Shown piece after piece: positions 48,001-61,500 of a stretch of DNA of 64,000 nucleotides. The notes below the pieces were generated by a model that saw only the letters and a list, made by a program, of their open reading frames with translations, was not told the origin of the DNA and searched no databases. The number at the start of each line of letters is the position of its first letter. Position 1 is the first letter of the stretch. The stretch comes from Pomacea canaliculata (Eukaryota > Mollusca > Gastropoda > Architaenioglossa > Ampullariidae), in contig NC_037594.1 of NCBI RefSeq assembly GCF_003073045.1, forward strand, positions 27,516,737 through 27,580,736, in the 5' to 3' direction. A program made the translations under genes and the position numbers.

Positions 48001-51000
48001 CTGATTCAGGCCAGTTGGATCAACTATCTATCTATCTATTCCTCTTCGTGCATCAGGTTGCACATAAGGCCTCAACCAGAGTCCGCCACCGATGTCGATC
48101 GGCTGAAACCCGCTCTAGGTGACCCCATGTCCAGCCCTTTCCTTTCATCTCCCTTTCCACTGTTCTTCTCCAAGTTTCCTTTGGGCGGCCTCGTTTTCTT
48201 CGGCCGTCTGGAGTCCATCGTAGGGCGACTCTGGAAAGGTCTGCTGTCTGCTGGCGGAGCACATGTCCAATCCATCGCCAACGCCTTCGTTGAACCTGCG
48301 TGGTGATGGACTCGGTTTCAGTTCTTCGGTGGAGTTCTTCGTTGCTGATGGTATTTGGCCAAAAGATGTTAAGTATGCGCCTGAGGCATCTGTTTTGGAA
48401 GACGTCAAGCTTGTTACTGATGGTTTTGGTCATCTTCCATGATTCTGATCCGTAAAGGAGGGTGCTGATAACATTTGACTTGAAGATTCTCAGTTTGATC
48501 TTCTGGCTGATGTTTTTTGCCTTCCATGTGCTCCTGAGTGAGGCGAAGGCCTGGCTGGCTTTCGCCAGTCGGGCTCGAATCTCCACCTCCGCATCCCCGG
48601 TGTTTGACATTTTGGACCCAAGATAGGTGAAACTGTCAACTTCCTCAATCTCTTCTCCATTTAGTTTGATGCCGTCTTGGACTCTGGCGTTCACTCTCAT
48701 ACTTTTCGTTTTCTTTGTGCTGACCTTCAAGCCAAGGTTTCCAGCTGTTTCTGAGAAGGCCTTTGTTTTTTCATGCATGTCTTGGTGGCGGTGTGACAGC
48801 AGGGCAATGTCATCAGCAAAGTCCAAGTCTTCCAGCGTTGTTGTTGCTGTCATAGTCATGGTCCATCTGATCCTCTCCTCTCACTGTCGGTGGAAGTCTT
48901 CATGATCCAGTCCATGGCCAGGATGAAGAGGAACGGCGACAGAATGCAGCCCTGCTTCACCCCGGTACTGACGTTGAAGGGGTCTGTGAGCTCCGTGTCA
49001 CAGACAACCTGGGATTTGAAATCGCTGTACAGCATTGCAATGACCTGAACAAGTTTTGCAGGGACTCCGTAATGCCTCAGGATCTTCCATAAGGACTCGC
49101 GGTGGATGCTGTCAAAAGCCTTCTCCAGGTCGATGAAATTGATGTACAGCGGTGTGTTCCATTCGTTGCTCTGCTCCAGAATCTGTCGCAGAATGAAGAT
49201 GTGTTCGGAGCAGGATCGCCCAGGACGAAATCCTGCTTGCTGTGGTCGGAGGTCTTTCTCAAGAGTTGCCGTCAGTCTTGACAAAACAATCTTGCTGAAG
49301 ACCTTGCTGGTGAGGGAAAGAAGTGTTATGCCCCTCCAATTATTGCAGTCTCCAAGATCTCCTTTCTTGGGTAACTTGAAGATGAGCCCTGTCTTCCAAG
49401 CAACAGGGAGCTGCCCTGATTCCCAAATTTGCTTGAAGATTTCAGTCAGCTTGGGAGCTGTCACATTTATATCTGCTTTCAACATCTCTGCTGTTATTCC
49501 ATCTGCCCCTGGTGCTTTGCCGCTCTTCATTGTCTTGACTGCTGCTGTCACTTCTTCCAGGCTTGGTGGGTCTGTGCAGATGTCAAGGTCTATAGCTGCT
49601 GGCTGGATGTCTGCAAGCTGAGGGGATCTGGTCTGTTCAGAACCGACTCAAAATGTTCCTTCCAGCGCTGTAGTTTTTCTGCCTCTCCCTCGATGACATT
49701 ACCGTTCACGTCTTTCACTGGCACATCACTGTTCTTAAACCCGTTGTTTAGCTGTTTGTTTATCTTGTACAGTGTCTTCAGGTCATTTTTACTTGCTGCA
49801 TTTTCTGCTTCATCTGCCAGTTTCTCTATGTGGTCTCTTTTGTCGGTTCTTGCCATCCTCTTTACCTCTTTGTTTAGTTTTGCATATCTTTGTCTGAGTT
49901 GTTCTTTCAGGCGTTCAGATCTGGTGCTGTTGATTCTTTGTTTGGCTGACTTTCTCTCTTCTATCTTCTTCCATGTCTCTTCTCTGATCCACTGTTCTTT
50001 CTTTTTCCGTTGGAAGCCCAGTATTTTCTCTCCTGATTCCTGTAAGACTCGATTGAAGTCGTCTAAGGTCATCTCTTGTTGGTCTCCTAGTGCTTGGAAC
50101 CTGTTCTTTACTTCCATAGCAAAGGCCCTTTCGATGACTGGATTTTTCAGTTTGCCAGAGTCCACTCTCTGCTGACGTGCCTGTTTTCCTCGTGATCGAC
50201 GTAGCTTCAGGGAAACTGTGGCTATCACAAGAGTGTGGTCACTGGCAACGTCTGCTCCTCTGTAGGCTCTAACATCTTGAAGTGAGCTCCTCCATTTTCG
50301 GTTGATGATGACATGGTCTATCTGGTTCTTTGTGCTCCCATCTGGTGATGTCCATGTTGCCTTGTGGATGTCTTTGTGTGGGAAGAGTGTGCCACCAATC
50401 AGTAGGTTGTTTTCTTCACAAAAGTCTGCCAGTCTCTCTCCGTTGTCATTGATGGTTCCGATTCCATGTTTGCCATGACATGCTCCCTGCAGGTGTTGTC
50501 ACTTCCCACCTTGGCATTGAGATCGCCGATGATGAGCAACATGTCATGGGCTGGAACGCTTTCTGAGGCTGCTTGGAGCTGATCGTAAAAAGCATCCTTG
50601 TCTTCTGCCTCAGAGTCATTTGTTGGTGCATAGCAAGCTAGCACTGTCAGCTTGGTGTACTTTGAATGGAATCTTGCTCTCAAAAGCCTGGGTCCATAAG
50701 GCTTCCATTCCAGCAGTGCCTTTTCCGTTTTCTTGTTGAGGAGTAGAGCTACTCCTTCAGAGTGCTGAGCGTCTGATCTTCCTGAGAACAAGATGGTATG
50801 TCCTGACGCTAGTCTCCTCTTTCCCGTGCCGGTCCATCTGACCTCACTGACTCCCAGGATGTCCAAGTTGTAGTTGTCAAACTCCTTGACTAGTTGGAGC
50901 ATCCTGCCAGTCTGGTACAAGGTCTGGACGTTCCAGCACCCCACCCTCAACTTCTGCCTCGGCTTCAGTAAATCCACTGTCGGGGCGCCAGCTCCCTTTC

Positions 51001-51695
51001 GGGTTTGGCTGTCGTCCGTCATTAGTCCAGTCACCTGGTGTGCTTCATTACCTCCGCCATCTGTGACGAGTTCTCTGGTTTTAGTTTCTGTAACATACTT
51101 TTTTTTTACATGGTGGGGTTGTTAGCCCTACCACAACCTAATTTACCTCTAGGTGAGGTGTCCACCTTAGTCGCCTCTTACGACATGCCTGGCTGGATGG
51201 CAGGGACCCTATTCTTACAATGCTTGCTAGGCAAGCATACCCCGGGGTCCCACAGGGGAGTTGGATCAACAGTTGAAAAAAAAACCACATTTTTATTCAT
51301 GTCTGTATTACGTAAGTTTTATATATAAAATACTTATGCACAGAAACAACTAGTAATATGGTATCATCAAAAATCAAATGCTAAAGAAGTGTACCATCTA
51401 CATGATAAATGGTAAAACAAATCTGAACATAAGCTATCAAAATAAGCACCTACTTAAAGTGATGATTGAATGGTATGTTGCGGCTAAAGTACAAAGCAGA
51501 TGTGCGGGCACGCCAGTGCCACTTTTTGCCTGACATAACAGTAAGATGTGCTCTGCCACAGATTGCTTCATCAGCCATGAGACAGTCCATGAGCTGTTTG
51601 TGAGAACCACAGTAGAATGGCTCAATCAAAAGTATGTCATGTGCATTTTGCTGGCTCACAGACGAAGTTTCATTGAAGGACATAGCCTCATTCAT
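42036..51695 (-). CDS. QTMAN: tRNA-queuosine alpha-mannosyltransferase
   Basis: Eight coding exons, all in phase: 51454-51695, 47559-47726, 46714-47187, 46172-46281, 45506-45650, 45051-45121, 43039-43130 and 42036-42107, giving 457 residues (human GTDC1/QTMAN has 458). Conserved blocks in order: [117 protein letters not shown] and [16 protein letters not shown]. The last exon has only 23 codons ([18 protein letters not shown]). The family is a GT4-type glycosyltransferase that mannosylates queuosine in tRNA-Asp. The start at 51695 is the first ATG after an acceptor-like TGCAG, so an untranslated upstream exon is likely; the ATG at 51683 is an alternative. Intron 1 carries an RTE LINE and intron 6 a hAT element. 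It shares a head-to-head promoter with attractin. Confidence 0.96.
42500..42778 (+). repeat. LINE 3' end (ATT-tailed family)
   Basis: The stretch AATCCTTTAAATATGAACT, then AAAACATGTCTTCC, parallels the coding end of the 22545-22945 copy. The final CTGAGAGCATGCACTTTATA and ATTATTATTAT match its terminus. It is more diverged, with no intact reading frame, and sits in the last QTMAN intron. Confidence 0.6.
43226..44550 (-). mobile_element. hAT transposon, internally rearranged
   Basis: Terminal inverted repeats CAGCGGTTCTCAACCT at both ends, flanked by a perfect 8-bp duplication CTCTACCT (43218-43225 and 44551-44558), the hAT hallmark. The interior holds the C-terminal part of a transposase on the minus strand, a poly-G run at about 43318-43332, and a purine-rich segment (about 44100-44420) with no similarity to transposase in the place of the N-terminal half. 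It is 1325 bp, too short to be autonomous. It lies in a QTMAN intron, in the same orientation as the gene. Confidence 0.9.
43479..44099 (-). pseudogene. hAT transposase C-terminal fragment
   Basis: A 206-codon open frame resembles the C-terminal half of ZBED/SCAND3-like hAT transposases: [32 protein letters not shown], then the dimerisation region with [38 protein letters not shown] and [18 protein letters not shown]. The BED finger and the N-terminal catalytic half are absent. The open frame suggests a fairly recent insertion. Confidence 0.85.
48025..51258 (-). mobile_element. RTE-type LINE, near full length
   Basis: The insertion is flanked by an exact 12-bp duplication AGTTGGATCAAC (48013-48024 and 51259-51270) and ends in a GATA-type microsatellite tail at 48025-48044. 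On the minus strand, an apurinic-type endonuclease ([40 protein letters not shown]) at 51034-50300 is followed by a charged linker. Next comes reverse transcriptase ([62 protein letters not shown]) and a C-terminal segment ([36 protein letters not shown]). Three frameshifts, near 50480, 49610 and 48870, break the single ORF. The FADD catalytic motif is intact. It lies in intron 1 of QTMAN, same orientation. Confidence 0.93.
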
Positions 51696-51704
51696 GTTTG
51701 GGTT

Positions 51705-52528
51705 CTGCACATACAACAGAATGATAATTTTCATTAACTTCCATAACAATTCTAGTAGAATTGTGCAATGTAGAGTAAAACCTTAAACCTCATTTTATGC
51801 GATGTAAAATGTCATGGTAGATAATCCATAATGCTCATCTTTATGTTGTTTGTGCCTATGAAACAAAATGAGATTATAAAACTGCACCACATTGTCATTT
51901 TCTAATCTTCGTTTAGCACTAAAACTACAGCTTAAAATGTTGTGTATTCTAAAACACTATAGTTGTATATCTATTAACTTGCATCGTTTATCTTGGCAGC
52001 TGTCGAATCCATGCATGGTATATGATTAGGTGCGTGCGTATGTGCTGCGTTTTCACTATCATGATCATCATCCATCCTTTGATTCCAAGTGATGTGGCCC
52101 GCCAGTACTTGTCGTCGAAGGTGGGACAAAGTGGTTATCTACGAGGGGAAAAACCAAATGTAACGTGACTCCATCTTTTCTGAAAGTATGGAAGCTTTTC
52201 GTCATAAACGTAAAAGCAGTAACTTTTTAATTTAACAAACATTTTAAAACGGTAAACCTGGTAAGGCTGGGGTGAAATTAATTTATGGCGTAGGTTTGGT
52301 AAATCCTATTTTAATCCATCAGGGGAGCTTACCGTCTGGCAACCGAGATTATTAAGGGGAGACAATAAACAACTTTATTTATTTTGTTATTTATTATTTT
52401 AATTAATTAATTAATTTATTGGCCAAAAGACCATAGGGCATTTTTATCCATAACATCAGATAATAACAACTACACAATAGTGTAGGGAGGGTCGTCTTCA
52501 TGACGGAATGATGTGAAACAAAATCAAG
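51705..52528. promoter_or_regulatory. Bidirectional promoter region QTMAN/ATRN
   Basis: The QTMAN first coding exon (minus) and the attractin ATG (plus) face away from each other across about 0.8 kb. An untranslated first exon of QTMAN probably lies here. The sequence AAGATGGCGGG at 52526-52536, overlapping the attractin start codon, matches the YY1 consensus often found over start codons of housekeeping genes. A TTAA-rich low-complexity patch lies near 52390-52425. Confidence 0.55.
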
Positions 52529-55500
52529 ATGGCGGGCGAGGTCCGCTCTACAGTCCGCTTTCGAATCTCAGAAAAACTGTTCACGGACGTCTTGGCCAGA
52601 TTATTTATAAGTGTCACATTAGTTGTATTTATTACTCATCTGAACTCTGTACGTTGTGAGTCTCTCTGTAAATGTGACCAGGGAGAGTGTGTAAATGGAT
52701 CCTGTATATGCTACACTGGTTGGTCAGGAAATTTTTGCGATACTTGTGGAGGAAGAATCACGTATGTTTATATGAATACTATTTCTTTATTTCTTTATTC
52801 TGATATGTTTTAATGCAGAATTTGTCCATTATATATATACAGCTGATAAAACTGTTATGTGCGGTTGATTTCGACTGTTTTACGTTTTATTCAATATTTC
52901 GTGAAATTTATTACTTGTTTTATTACAATCTCGTTGAGGTTTGTCATCATACTGATGTGCACCTCCTTCATTAGTTTTAATATGAGGCGCCCGCTGATTA
53001 TGATTGGTAGAAAGTGCGTCCTTCCCTCCCCCTAACACATAACTCAGTCTCCACTGCCAAGTGCTAGTAGTAGTAGCACAGTCGATAAGAGACACTTCCT
53101 TATTGCTTTATCACTCATGTGTAGTTCTTGTATGTGTCTACTTGTGCTGCACCTGAGTTTAAAACTAGAAGAAGAAATCCAGTCTAAAGTTTATCATGCA
53201 GGGTTGCAGTCATTACTGAAAACTGAAAATTATTTGGACTGACATTTTTTATGAGATAAAGTACTTGTTCTCAGTACATTTAGTTCTCAGTACTTCTTAC
53301 ATGATCACTGTATTTCATATATAAATGGCAGATCAGCAAATTAAAAATGTATTTTTAGACATAATGAAACATATCCACTATTGATTCACTTTTGTCCTCA
53401 CAGATTTTCATTAAATGTACATGTACTCATTTATTAGAAATAGTTACTTCAAAGCATTTTTCTCTTTAGAAGTGACCGGATATTTAAAGTTACCACTAAA
53501 CATATAAAAATGACACAGGTTTACTATACATTGTAAACTTTTGTGGTAGCTGAACTTATGACAGTTGTTAGGTGCTGGAGAGAATAAGAGATTACAGTTT
53601 ACTCAGAGCAGTAAATCACTGTTGAAGAAAAGGTGTAGACTGTTATCAACATTTTCAGTCGTAACCTATTTATATACACCATACAATGTGCTGTCCATGC
53701 ATGATAGCAGTAAAATTGTCAGATTTTTTCCTGGCAGTGCACACATCCTTTGGTAAGAAAAGTGATGATAAAACTTCATGGAAGAGAATTACAAGCTACA
53801 GAGTACAAATTAAAAGTAAGGGTGGCAGGGTGGATATGCAGAAAAAGGTTAAAATCATTTAAGATGAAAAATTTCTAGCATTTTTTTAGCACTAAAAAAA
53901 TACAAGTTAGAGTTTTTTTTTTTCTAACTAGACTGGTGTTATAACCTTCCCACATTTTTTAACCAAATGTCAAACATTGGCCGCAGGGAACTGGACAAAT
54001 GGGATAGTAATGATGTAAAGGACTGGCACACAAAAATACTCTTGTGATAAAGGCATATGTCAGACACCAGATGTCTGTACTCTTCCTTTATATAATATTT
54101 AGCTTGATGTTACAAGGAGTTTTCGTGTCCTGTAAAAATAATATCTATATCATATTAATATTTACCTTGAAGAGAGATTTGTTATTTTTAACACATAATT
54201 AGCAAGTAATCTATAAATGTCCTGTTGACTTTTGCTGGAAAAAGGTGCTTTGTTCAATATAGACTAAGAAGGAGCAGTCTTTTTACTTGTTTGAATGCTG
54301 CATAACATGCATCTTGAGCATAAGCCTAATACAATAGCATCTGTGTAATTAAATAGTGTTCATAAATTTTACTACATGTATATACTTTCTCTTATATTTC
54401 ATGAATTAAGAAATATTGAAAAGGTATTCATGCTTCATTCATCCATTCTCCCCAAAAATTATTACAAAAGGCACAGTGATGGTAAATACACATGAAACAG
54501 TTTTAAAGCTCAACACTTATATATGATAAATGAGACAAAAGATTTAGAACATAAAGTTTCGGATTCTATAAGTGATGTTATTGCAGAATTTGTATTCCTG
54601 TCTTAACCTCTTAGCACTGCATAAAAGCAGAAGTATTACAAAGATTAGCTGATAACTGAGGACCGTGAAGACAACAGTGGTTGATGTTTGTTTTTCATTA
54701 TTGCTGCTCTCAGGGAAACATTAGATCAAGAAACCAAAGGAGAAAGCTTGAACTTTCTGATAAAAGTAATGAAAATTGCCTTCCCTGTGTTTTCCCGGCA
54801 AAGCCACGATCTTGGCTCATCATGCTAATAGGGTTAATCATCTTATGCTATTAGCATTACATTTTGTAGCAGTAAATGTCCCACAAATCCCATAAGCTTG
54901 TGTCATAATATTTATCAGTATTGAGGGATGGAGAACACTCCAGGCACAGTAATTCATGGCATATTTTTAGCCACACGACAGTTATCAGCCAAAATTTAAT
55001 GATTTTCAACATTTACCCCACTTTCCAAGAAATTTCCATCCACTTCAAAATGAACTTCCATCTGAAGGATTGCTCAATATATATTAATGTATATTTAAAA
55101 ATCGTATGTTTTCCTTGTGCTGTCTTACTGCTGATAATAGGGGCGGTCTGGTGGCATAATGGTTAGCGCCTGTCACCAATACTGTGAAGGTTGGCTGTCC
55201 TGGGTTCAGCTCTTGTCTCAGGCACGCTGTTTTTTTCTCTGCATGTGGCATCTCTTTACAGGGCTGGGTGCCTTGCTGTGGTATAGCCTTAGTTATTGAC
55301 TTGGTGTAAAACACCTATTCCATTACTGCTGATAATCCCTATTTATACCTGTGTTATATGTAACATGGTTTGTTAAAATTTCAGCTAATTTAGACAGCTT
55401 TCAGTCAGTCTTTTTTTTCATGGTCTGTTCTTTTGGCACAATATTCCATGCCCTAACTCATAGGATGGATCAAGCTACAACTGTACTCTGGGAGAAATCA

Positions 55501-58500
55501 AGAAAAATTTGACCTAGTTGAGAGGTGAAAAGTGGCTACAGTGTTTGCTACATATGTTGCACTTAGCAACTGCTGAATTTCTGCTGGCTAAATCCTTAAG
55601 GATTTCTTAGATAATTAAATGGCTCATCTAGTTCCTTCAGCCCACACCACTTCTATATGATAGGCACCTTGCGTCTCTTATGAAGGTTGATTTTTCTTGG
55701 TCAGCTTGAGAGCAGAAGGGGTGATCAGTATATTGTAAATAGGATATTTTTGAGAAGCTGTGCATATGTGATAATAGTGACCTTAAAGCCACACAAGCTG
55801 ATCACGTTGACACTGTATGTTCAAAATCCTGTTGCCTGCATCATTATTTCAGAGTGAAAGATCCAGAGGGCTTTATCTTTGAGGGCAGGGGCAACTATCA
55901 GAAAGACATGACTTGCAGCTGGTTGGTGGACACTGGTGTTGCACATGGTAATGTGTCTGTCAGATTTGTTTTCTACGAATTTGAAACAGAGTGTGGCTGG
56001 GATCATCTCTACATCCATGATGGTGACTCTGCTTTTGCTCCAATGTTGGCTGCCTATAGGTATTTCTTTTCGTTTAAGTTAGAATACTGCATTCTCAAAG
56101 AATTTTTAAGAAGATGAACATGTCTCACAAGTGACTGTACAGAGTCTGAGAATATTGGTTACAGTAATGTTGAAAATGGGTTGCTCCAAATGCACTTGTT
56201 GCATATTTAGAATTTAAGACTGTTAGATTTATTGTCGCTAGTATTCATGCACACTTTTGAGAAAAGGGAGAAAATGATTAATACTACATAGAAATGCTAA
56301 CATTTTAATTACAAAAAAATTTGAACTTCTTATATACTTCAAAGCAGTGCACACTCCAGAGCAAACCCTTATTAAACCTCTGATTTTCATGTGTTTTCTT
56401 GCTACTGTGGTGGAAGAGGTTACAGCAGTGATAGGATATTTGATGAATTCTTTACTGGGGCATCCTTGATCAAAAAAAGGGTAAAATACATGTTAAAAGA
56501 GAAGAATATTGCTGCAGCAACAGCTGCCATTAATATAACATTTACAATGCAGAAAAGCACCCACACATCAGGAAGTAACTTTTATATATTCTTTTACAGT
56601 GGTTTGCTTCTGAGCAAAGAAGAAGGAAACACTTCAAGTTTTGAAATTAACATCCGCTTTAGTGGGCAGTTTGGTTACTTGCATTTCTATAGTGATGCTG
56701 CCTACACAATGCAAGGCTTCAATATTTCATACAGGTTAGTGGTGGTATTTTCACACAACAGGCACGGCACAATGACCTTTGCAAACAAAGTAATAGTGAT
56801 ATGTGAGAGAGTGGAGTCCCTTTATGCATGCACATATTTATTTGTGCTTGTGTGTTAACCAATGCATTTAGAACTGGCTGTGCCTGAAACCTGAATTCAT
56901 ACTAGGATTACATTTCACAAAAACAACAACCAAAGCTATATTTGCAGTACACCTTTCAAACATTTGAAAAAAAAGGTAACTGGGTTAGAGAAGAGGAAAA
57001 AGAGTCAAGTAACAAATTAGCTTAAAGGTGGAACGTTTTCTGGGGGCAGAATTGAATGACATCGCCCGTGCAAGGGAAGGTAGGAGAGTATAATTTTCAC
57101 AAGGTGATGACTGCTAGTGTCCAGTCATCTCCAATTACTACCTGGACAATAGGCGGGGTAGAGATGCCAACTAGCCTGGCAATCAAACGTCTTTCTCACC
57201 AGACCAGTACTTGCTGAAGGGTCTGAGAGCTGAGGCAAAAGGACTTCTATCTGAACATAATGTCAGCAACATACTGCACTCCTTCCTTTCCTTGCACGGA
57301 CGAAACCATTTTAAAAAATGCCCACAAGAAGTTCTGCCTTTAAAGGGACCGAATAGTCGATAGAGGGTGTGGCAAGTCTCAGTAGGAAATCCTTATTTGT
57401 TTTAAAATAGGAAGCATTGGCAAACTTGGAACAACATATTAACGTCACGTTCGATTATTTTCTTCTAAGCTGTTCTGTCTTCCAAGCAGTGACATTTTAA
57501 ATGGCAGGGCTGAAACTGTAGATTTTTAATCAGAGGTGGTATCTTCAAAAGTCATCATTTCAGTGATTACACATAAACTTGACTTTATTAATAGTGACCT
57601 TTTGTTTGGATTTGATTTGCATCGTCTGTTATGGGGTGTGGTGCATACTGTTACCTGTTGTGCAGCATGTTTACAGTCAGGTAATATATACATATATTTG
57701 TTTTATGGAAAATGTTTTGAAGTTTACATTTAGTATGGCTAAAGTTGTGAACAGTCTTACAGATGCAGACAGAGTTTATATGTGTGTATTCATGTTGGTG
57801 TGTATGCCAGTACTTTCGCATATGTGAATGTGTGCAAGAGATTGACTGATTATTGCTTCATTGTCATGTGTAAGTAAAGAAAGAGAAAGAAACATACATT
57901 TCTAAGCATCAAGTTTACAAGAAGTAAAGCAGTATGTTTTATACCTTAGATGCTACAAGGATGAGTGATACAAAGCAGTCAGCGATAAATTAGCAGGATG
58001 TTTTGTATCTGTGTATTTTTTTATTTTAACACATAGCAACAAATGTATGCATTTATGCCAGTGAAATATCTATAATTTAAAACAGTTATTAGCACAGAAA
58101 TAAATAAATCAAGCCAGAAAGCCCTGTAGGTAGGGATTAGGCTGAAAATTTATAAGATATGTATTTATTAATTTTGGGGGGAAACACTTCACTTACGTAA
58201 ATTCCATTATTTGCACCCAATTTTATCAATACTTTAATTCTAAACTCTACCATATATTTTTTTGTGTCTTCATAAATTATGGCTTTTTCATTTTGTCAAC
58301 AGCATTGGTGGATGCTACTTAAATTGTTCAGAAAGTGGAACATGCTTTAATGGTGAATGTGCATGCGACGCAGGAAGGTCTGGCATGGGTTGTGAGATTG
58401 ACATGACATTTTGCTTGAATAATTGTTCCTACAGTGGTGTGTGTCTTAATGGAATCTGCAACTGTGATCCAGGTCTTAGAGGTGAGTATAAGTATGAATT

Positions 58501-61500
58501 ATTAAGAGATTAAAAATCTGTCATGTGAGCACAGTTTAAACAGATAAAAGCTTGCTCATTTTGTGCTTGTGACTAGAATAAAAACCATATATCATTATCT
58601 TGTTCATTTTAAAAGTCAACATTCCTTAGCTAACAGGGGGAAGAATCAGTTGATCTCATTCCTACAAAAATTTCAACTGGCCTTTGAATACCAGGTTAAT
58701 TTGTTCAATATTTTTGTAAAGCTCTTATGTATAGCAAAATGGAACTTGTACGACTTAACAACTTTTGGGCATTTAATATTTTATATAGACTCTGAGTTTA
58801 TACAGAAACCAAAATTTCATTGATTTTACTTTTGAATCTCGTTGATCAGGAGCAAAAGAAACACCCTTTTAACATTTGGGTTTCAGTAAATCAGGATTGA
58901 AATAATAATATATAGTTTAATAAATAACATGAATTGTGGAATAAAAAGCAACCTAAAAGTTTTTTTTTTAAAGTTCATTGCTGGGGCCAATTTGCAGCTT
59001 TATCTTATGGTAAATACAATGTGTGTGAAGTTGAGGGTTGATGGAGCGAAATCACTGATTCTGTTATATCAAGACAATTTGGAGACAACTGCTTCATAAT
59101 CATTGGTAATGAATAGCCTAGAATTTTTTTACCTCATGTTTTTTTCATTTCAACACATTTCTCTGATTATTGAGAAACAGAAACAGCAAATTATTTTTTT
59201 AAATCACATTGTTTCCTTAAATGACTCACTGAAGCTCAACAAGATGTTTCATGGTGTGTGCTGACAGGCGAAGACTGCAGTTCATTAGAGAGTGATGTGT
59301 TATGGCAGCCATTATCTTCAGTTGACCCACACCTAGCCAGAGCATCTCATGTGGCTCTGCAGGAGGGGGACATATTGTGGATAGTAGGGGGCTACAGCTT
59401 GAACAGCAGTGCAGCTATTCAGTTACTGAAGTAAGTTTATTGGTTACTGCTTTAAAATATGCATCATTTGAAGCTTTTATTTTTCTTTTTACAGTCATTT
59501 AGGACATCTCTTACAATTTTATACTTATTTTTCCATCGGTTTGATGAGCAATTGCTGCTTTCCAGTTTTTCTGTTTTCTAAGTCTTTAAAGGTTTAACAT
59601 TATACTAAGTATTTCTAAAAGTGATAGCAATTGATGCTTGGCTGGGCAGGTTTAGATGGCTACACAGCAAGCTTTAGAAGGGGAAGTGGATAGCCAAGTG
59701 GCTGGACCACTAGCATCTGAACCTGTAGGCACACAGGTTTGATACCTGTGTGGTGCAGCAAACTTCTCTAATTAACCCAACAGTTGGTAATAGTTACCAG
59801 ACTTCATGCAGGATTGGGGAAGGTAAAGCAGCTAGAGGGAGAGGTGGACACCCCTCTCAGAAAAAAACTGGCCCTAAGAAAAGTGTGGTCTTTAACATCA
59901 CACCCCTCATCAACATGAAAAGGGTCAGGGGACAACTTTTAATAAAATTTGTGTTTTGTTCAAAAGGCTTTAGAGACCACTTTTAATAATAACCTCTTGC
60001 TAATGCTAAGGACTTGCTGAGTCTTATGTTTTGATTCACTCGACTCTTACAGATACAGTTTCAAGAATGATAGTTGGAGTACTGTACCAGAGGGCACCAA
60101 AACACCATGGCCTCTCTATGCACATTCAGCAGTTAAATATCAGGTAGTTCATATAATATACCACATTGTTCAGATGTTGAAGATATTTAAAACAAGTTGG
60201 TTATGTGATGCATTTTATAGAAAAAGAGATGCAGAGATGGAGGTTACAAGGTTACATGCTGCAGTTTGTATAAATGGTATGCAATGTTATAAGTTTATCT
60301 TGAGGAAGAACATAATAGCTTTCTGTCTTGTCAGGAGTTACTGCACTCTGAAGCTTTGAGGAGTGAGGAAAGCATCCCACAGAATAAAGTTAACGGAGTT
60401 TAAAAAAGAAAAACAACAGACCATACTTTGATTAGTGCATTCAAAATAACCTTGTGTGCAAACTGTGTTTCAGAATAGGTTGTATGTTTATGGAGGTGTC
60501 AGAGATGGTTTGGTGAAAGACGAGTTGTGGGTCTATGATATTGCTGGGGGCAGCTGGAATCAGACATCTGTATCTGGATTCCCAGTGTCAGGTCATACTG
60601 CGCATGTTTATAATGACACGATGCTGGTGTTTTTTGGCTACAGCCCATTGTTTGGATATGTCAACAGAGTTCAGCAGTACAATTTTGGTGAGTGTAGGTT
60701 TTGTGTTTTTTGGCACCGTATATTACTCTGCTGATCAATTGATTCATTTATTTTTAGCTGCAGATTTATCACCTAAGTTCTGCTGTCAGAAACTTACTTT
60801 AGTCACTTTAAATGTCTATATTTTAAACTTTGCAAGTAGAACAGATATCCCTTCTGGCATTCCCTGCTCTCTTTAGTCTACATTTCACAAACAAAGAAAC
60901 ACAAAGATCTTTGCACTATTTGAACTGTGACTATTCTTGTATTTGCAGTGACTGGGATGTGGACAACCCTGGAAACGAAAGGAGCTGTTGTACAAGGGGG
61001 TTATGGCCATAGTAGTGTTTATGAAAATAACACAGGAAAAATCTTTGTCTATGGTGGTTATCATTCAGCCATGACATCTGGTTCATCTAGCTACAACCTT
61101 ACTGATCGACTATACAGCTATGATCCTACAGAACACTCTTGGTAATTTATGTCTGGCCACTTTCACCATCTAGTGGGGGAGGGGGAAGATTGAGAATTGG
61201 GATAGGGAGAAAGATATGAGTGTTAAAAGAAAGAAAGAGATACTTAGACTTTCAGTTACTTTCAGGAAATTGATATTTTTGGGAAGTCTTGGGGGAGAGT
61301 TGGGGTGAGTGTTAAGGACATTGTACAAACTGTGCTCATAGAATGAATTAATTTCTCAAACTCAAAATATCTCTAGGCAATAAATGTTGGTAAACTTAAT
61401 TTTAGTACTAAAACTAAAGTGCTGTACATTGTTGTTTTGACTGGGGGTTACCATCTTGTATTTGTACTCCCCCCCCCCACCCCAACAAAAAAAATCTTGT

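Noticed and set aside
52060-52110. Upstream minus-strand frame MDDDHDSENAAHTHAPN as a first coding exon of QTMAN
   Set aside because: The available donor is phase 1 while the downstream acceptor at 51704 needs phase 0, so joining them gives an immediate stop. Treated as 5' UTR.
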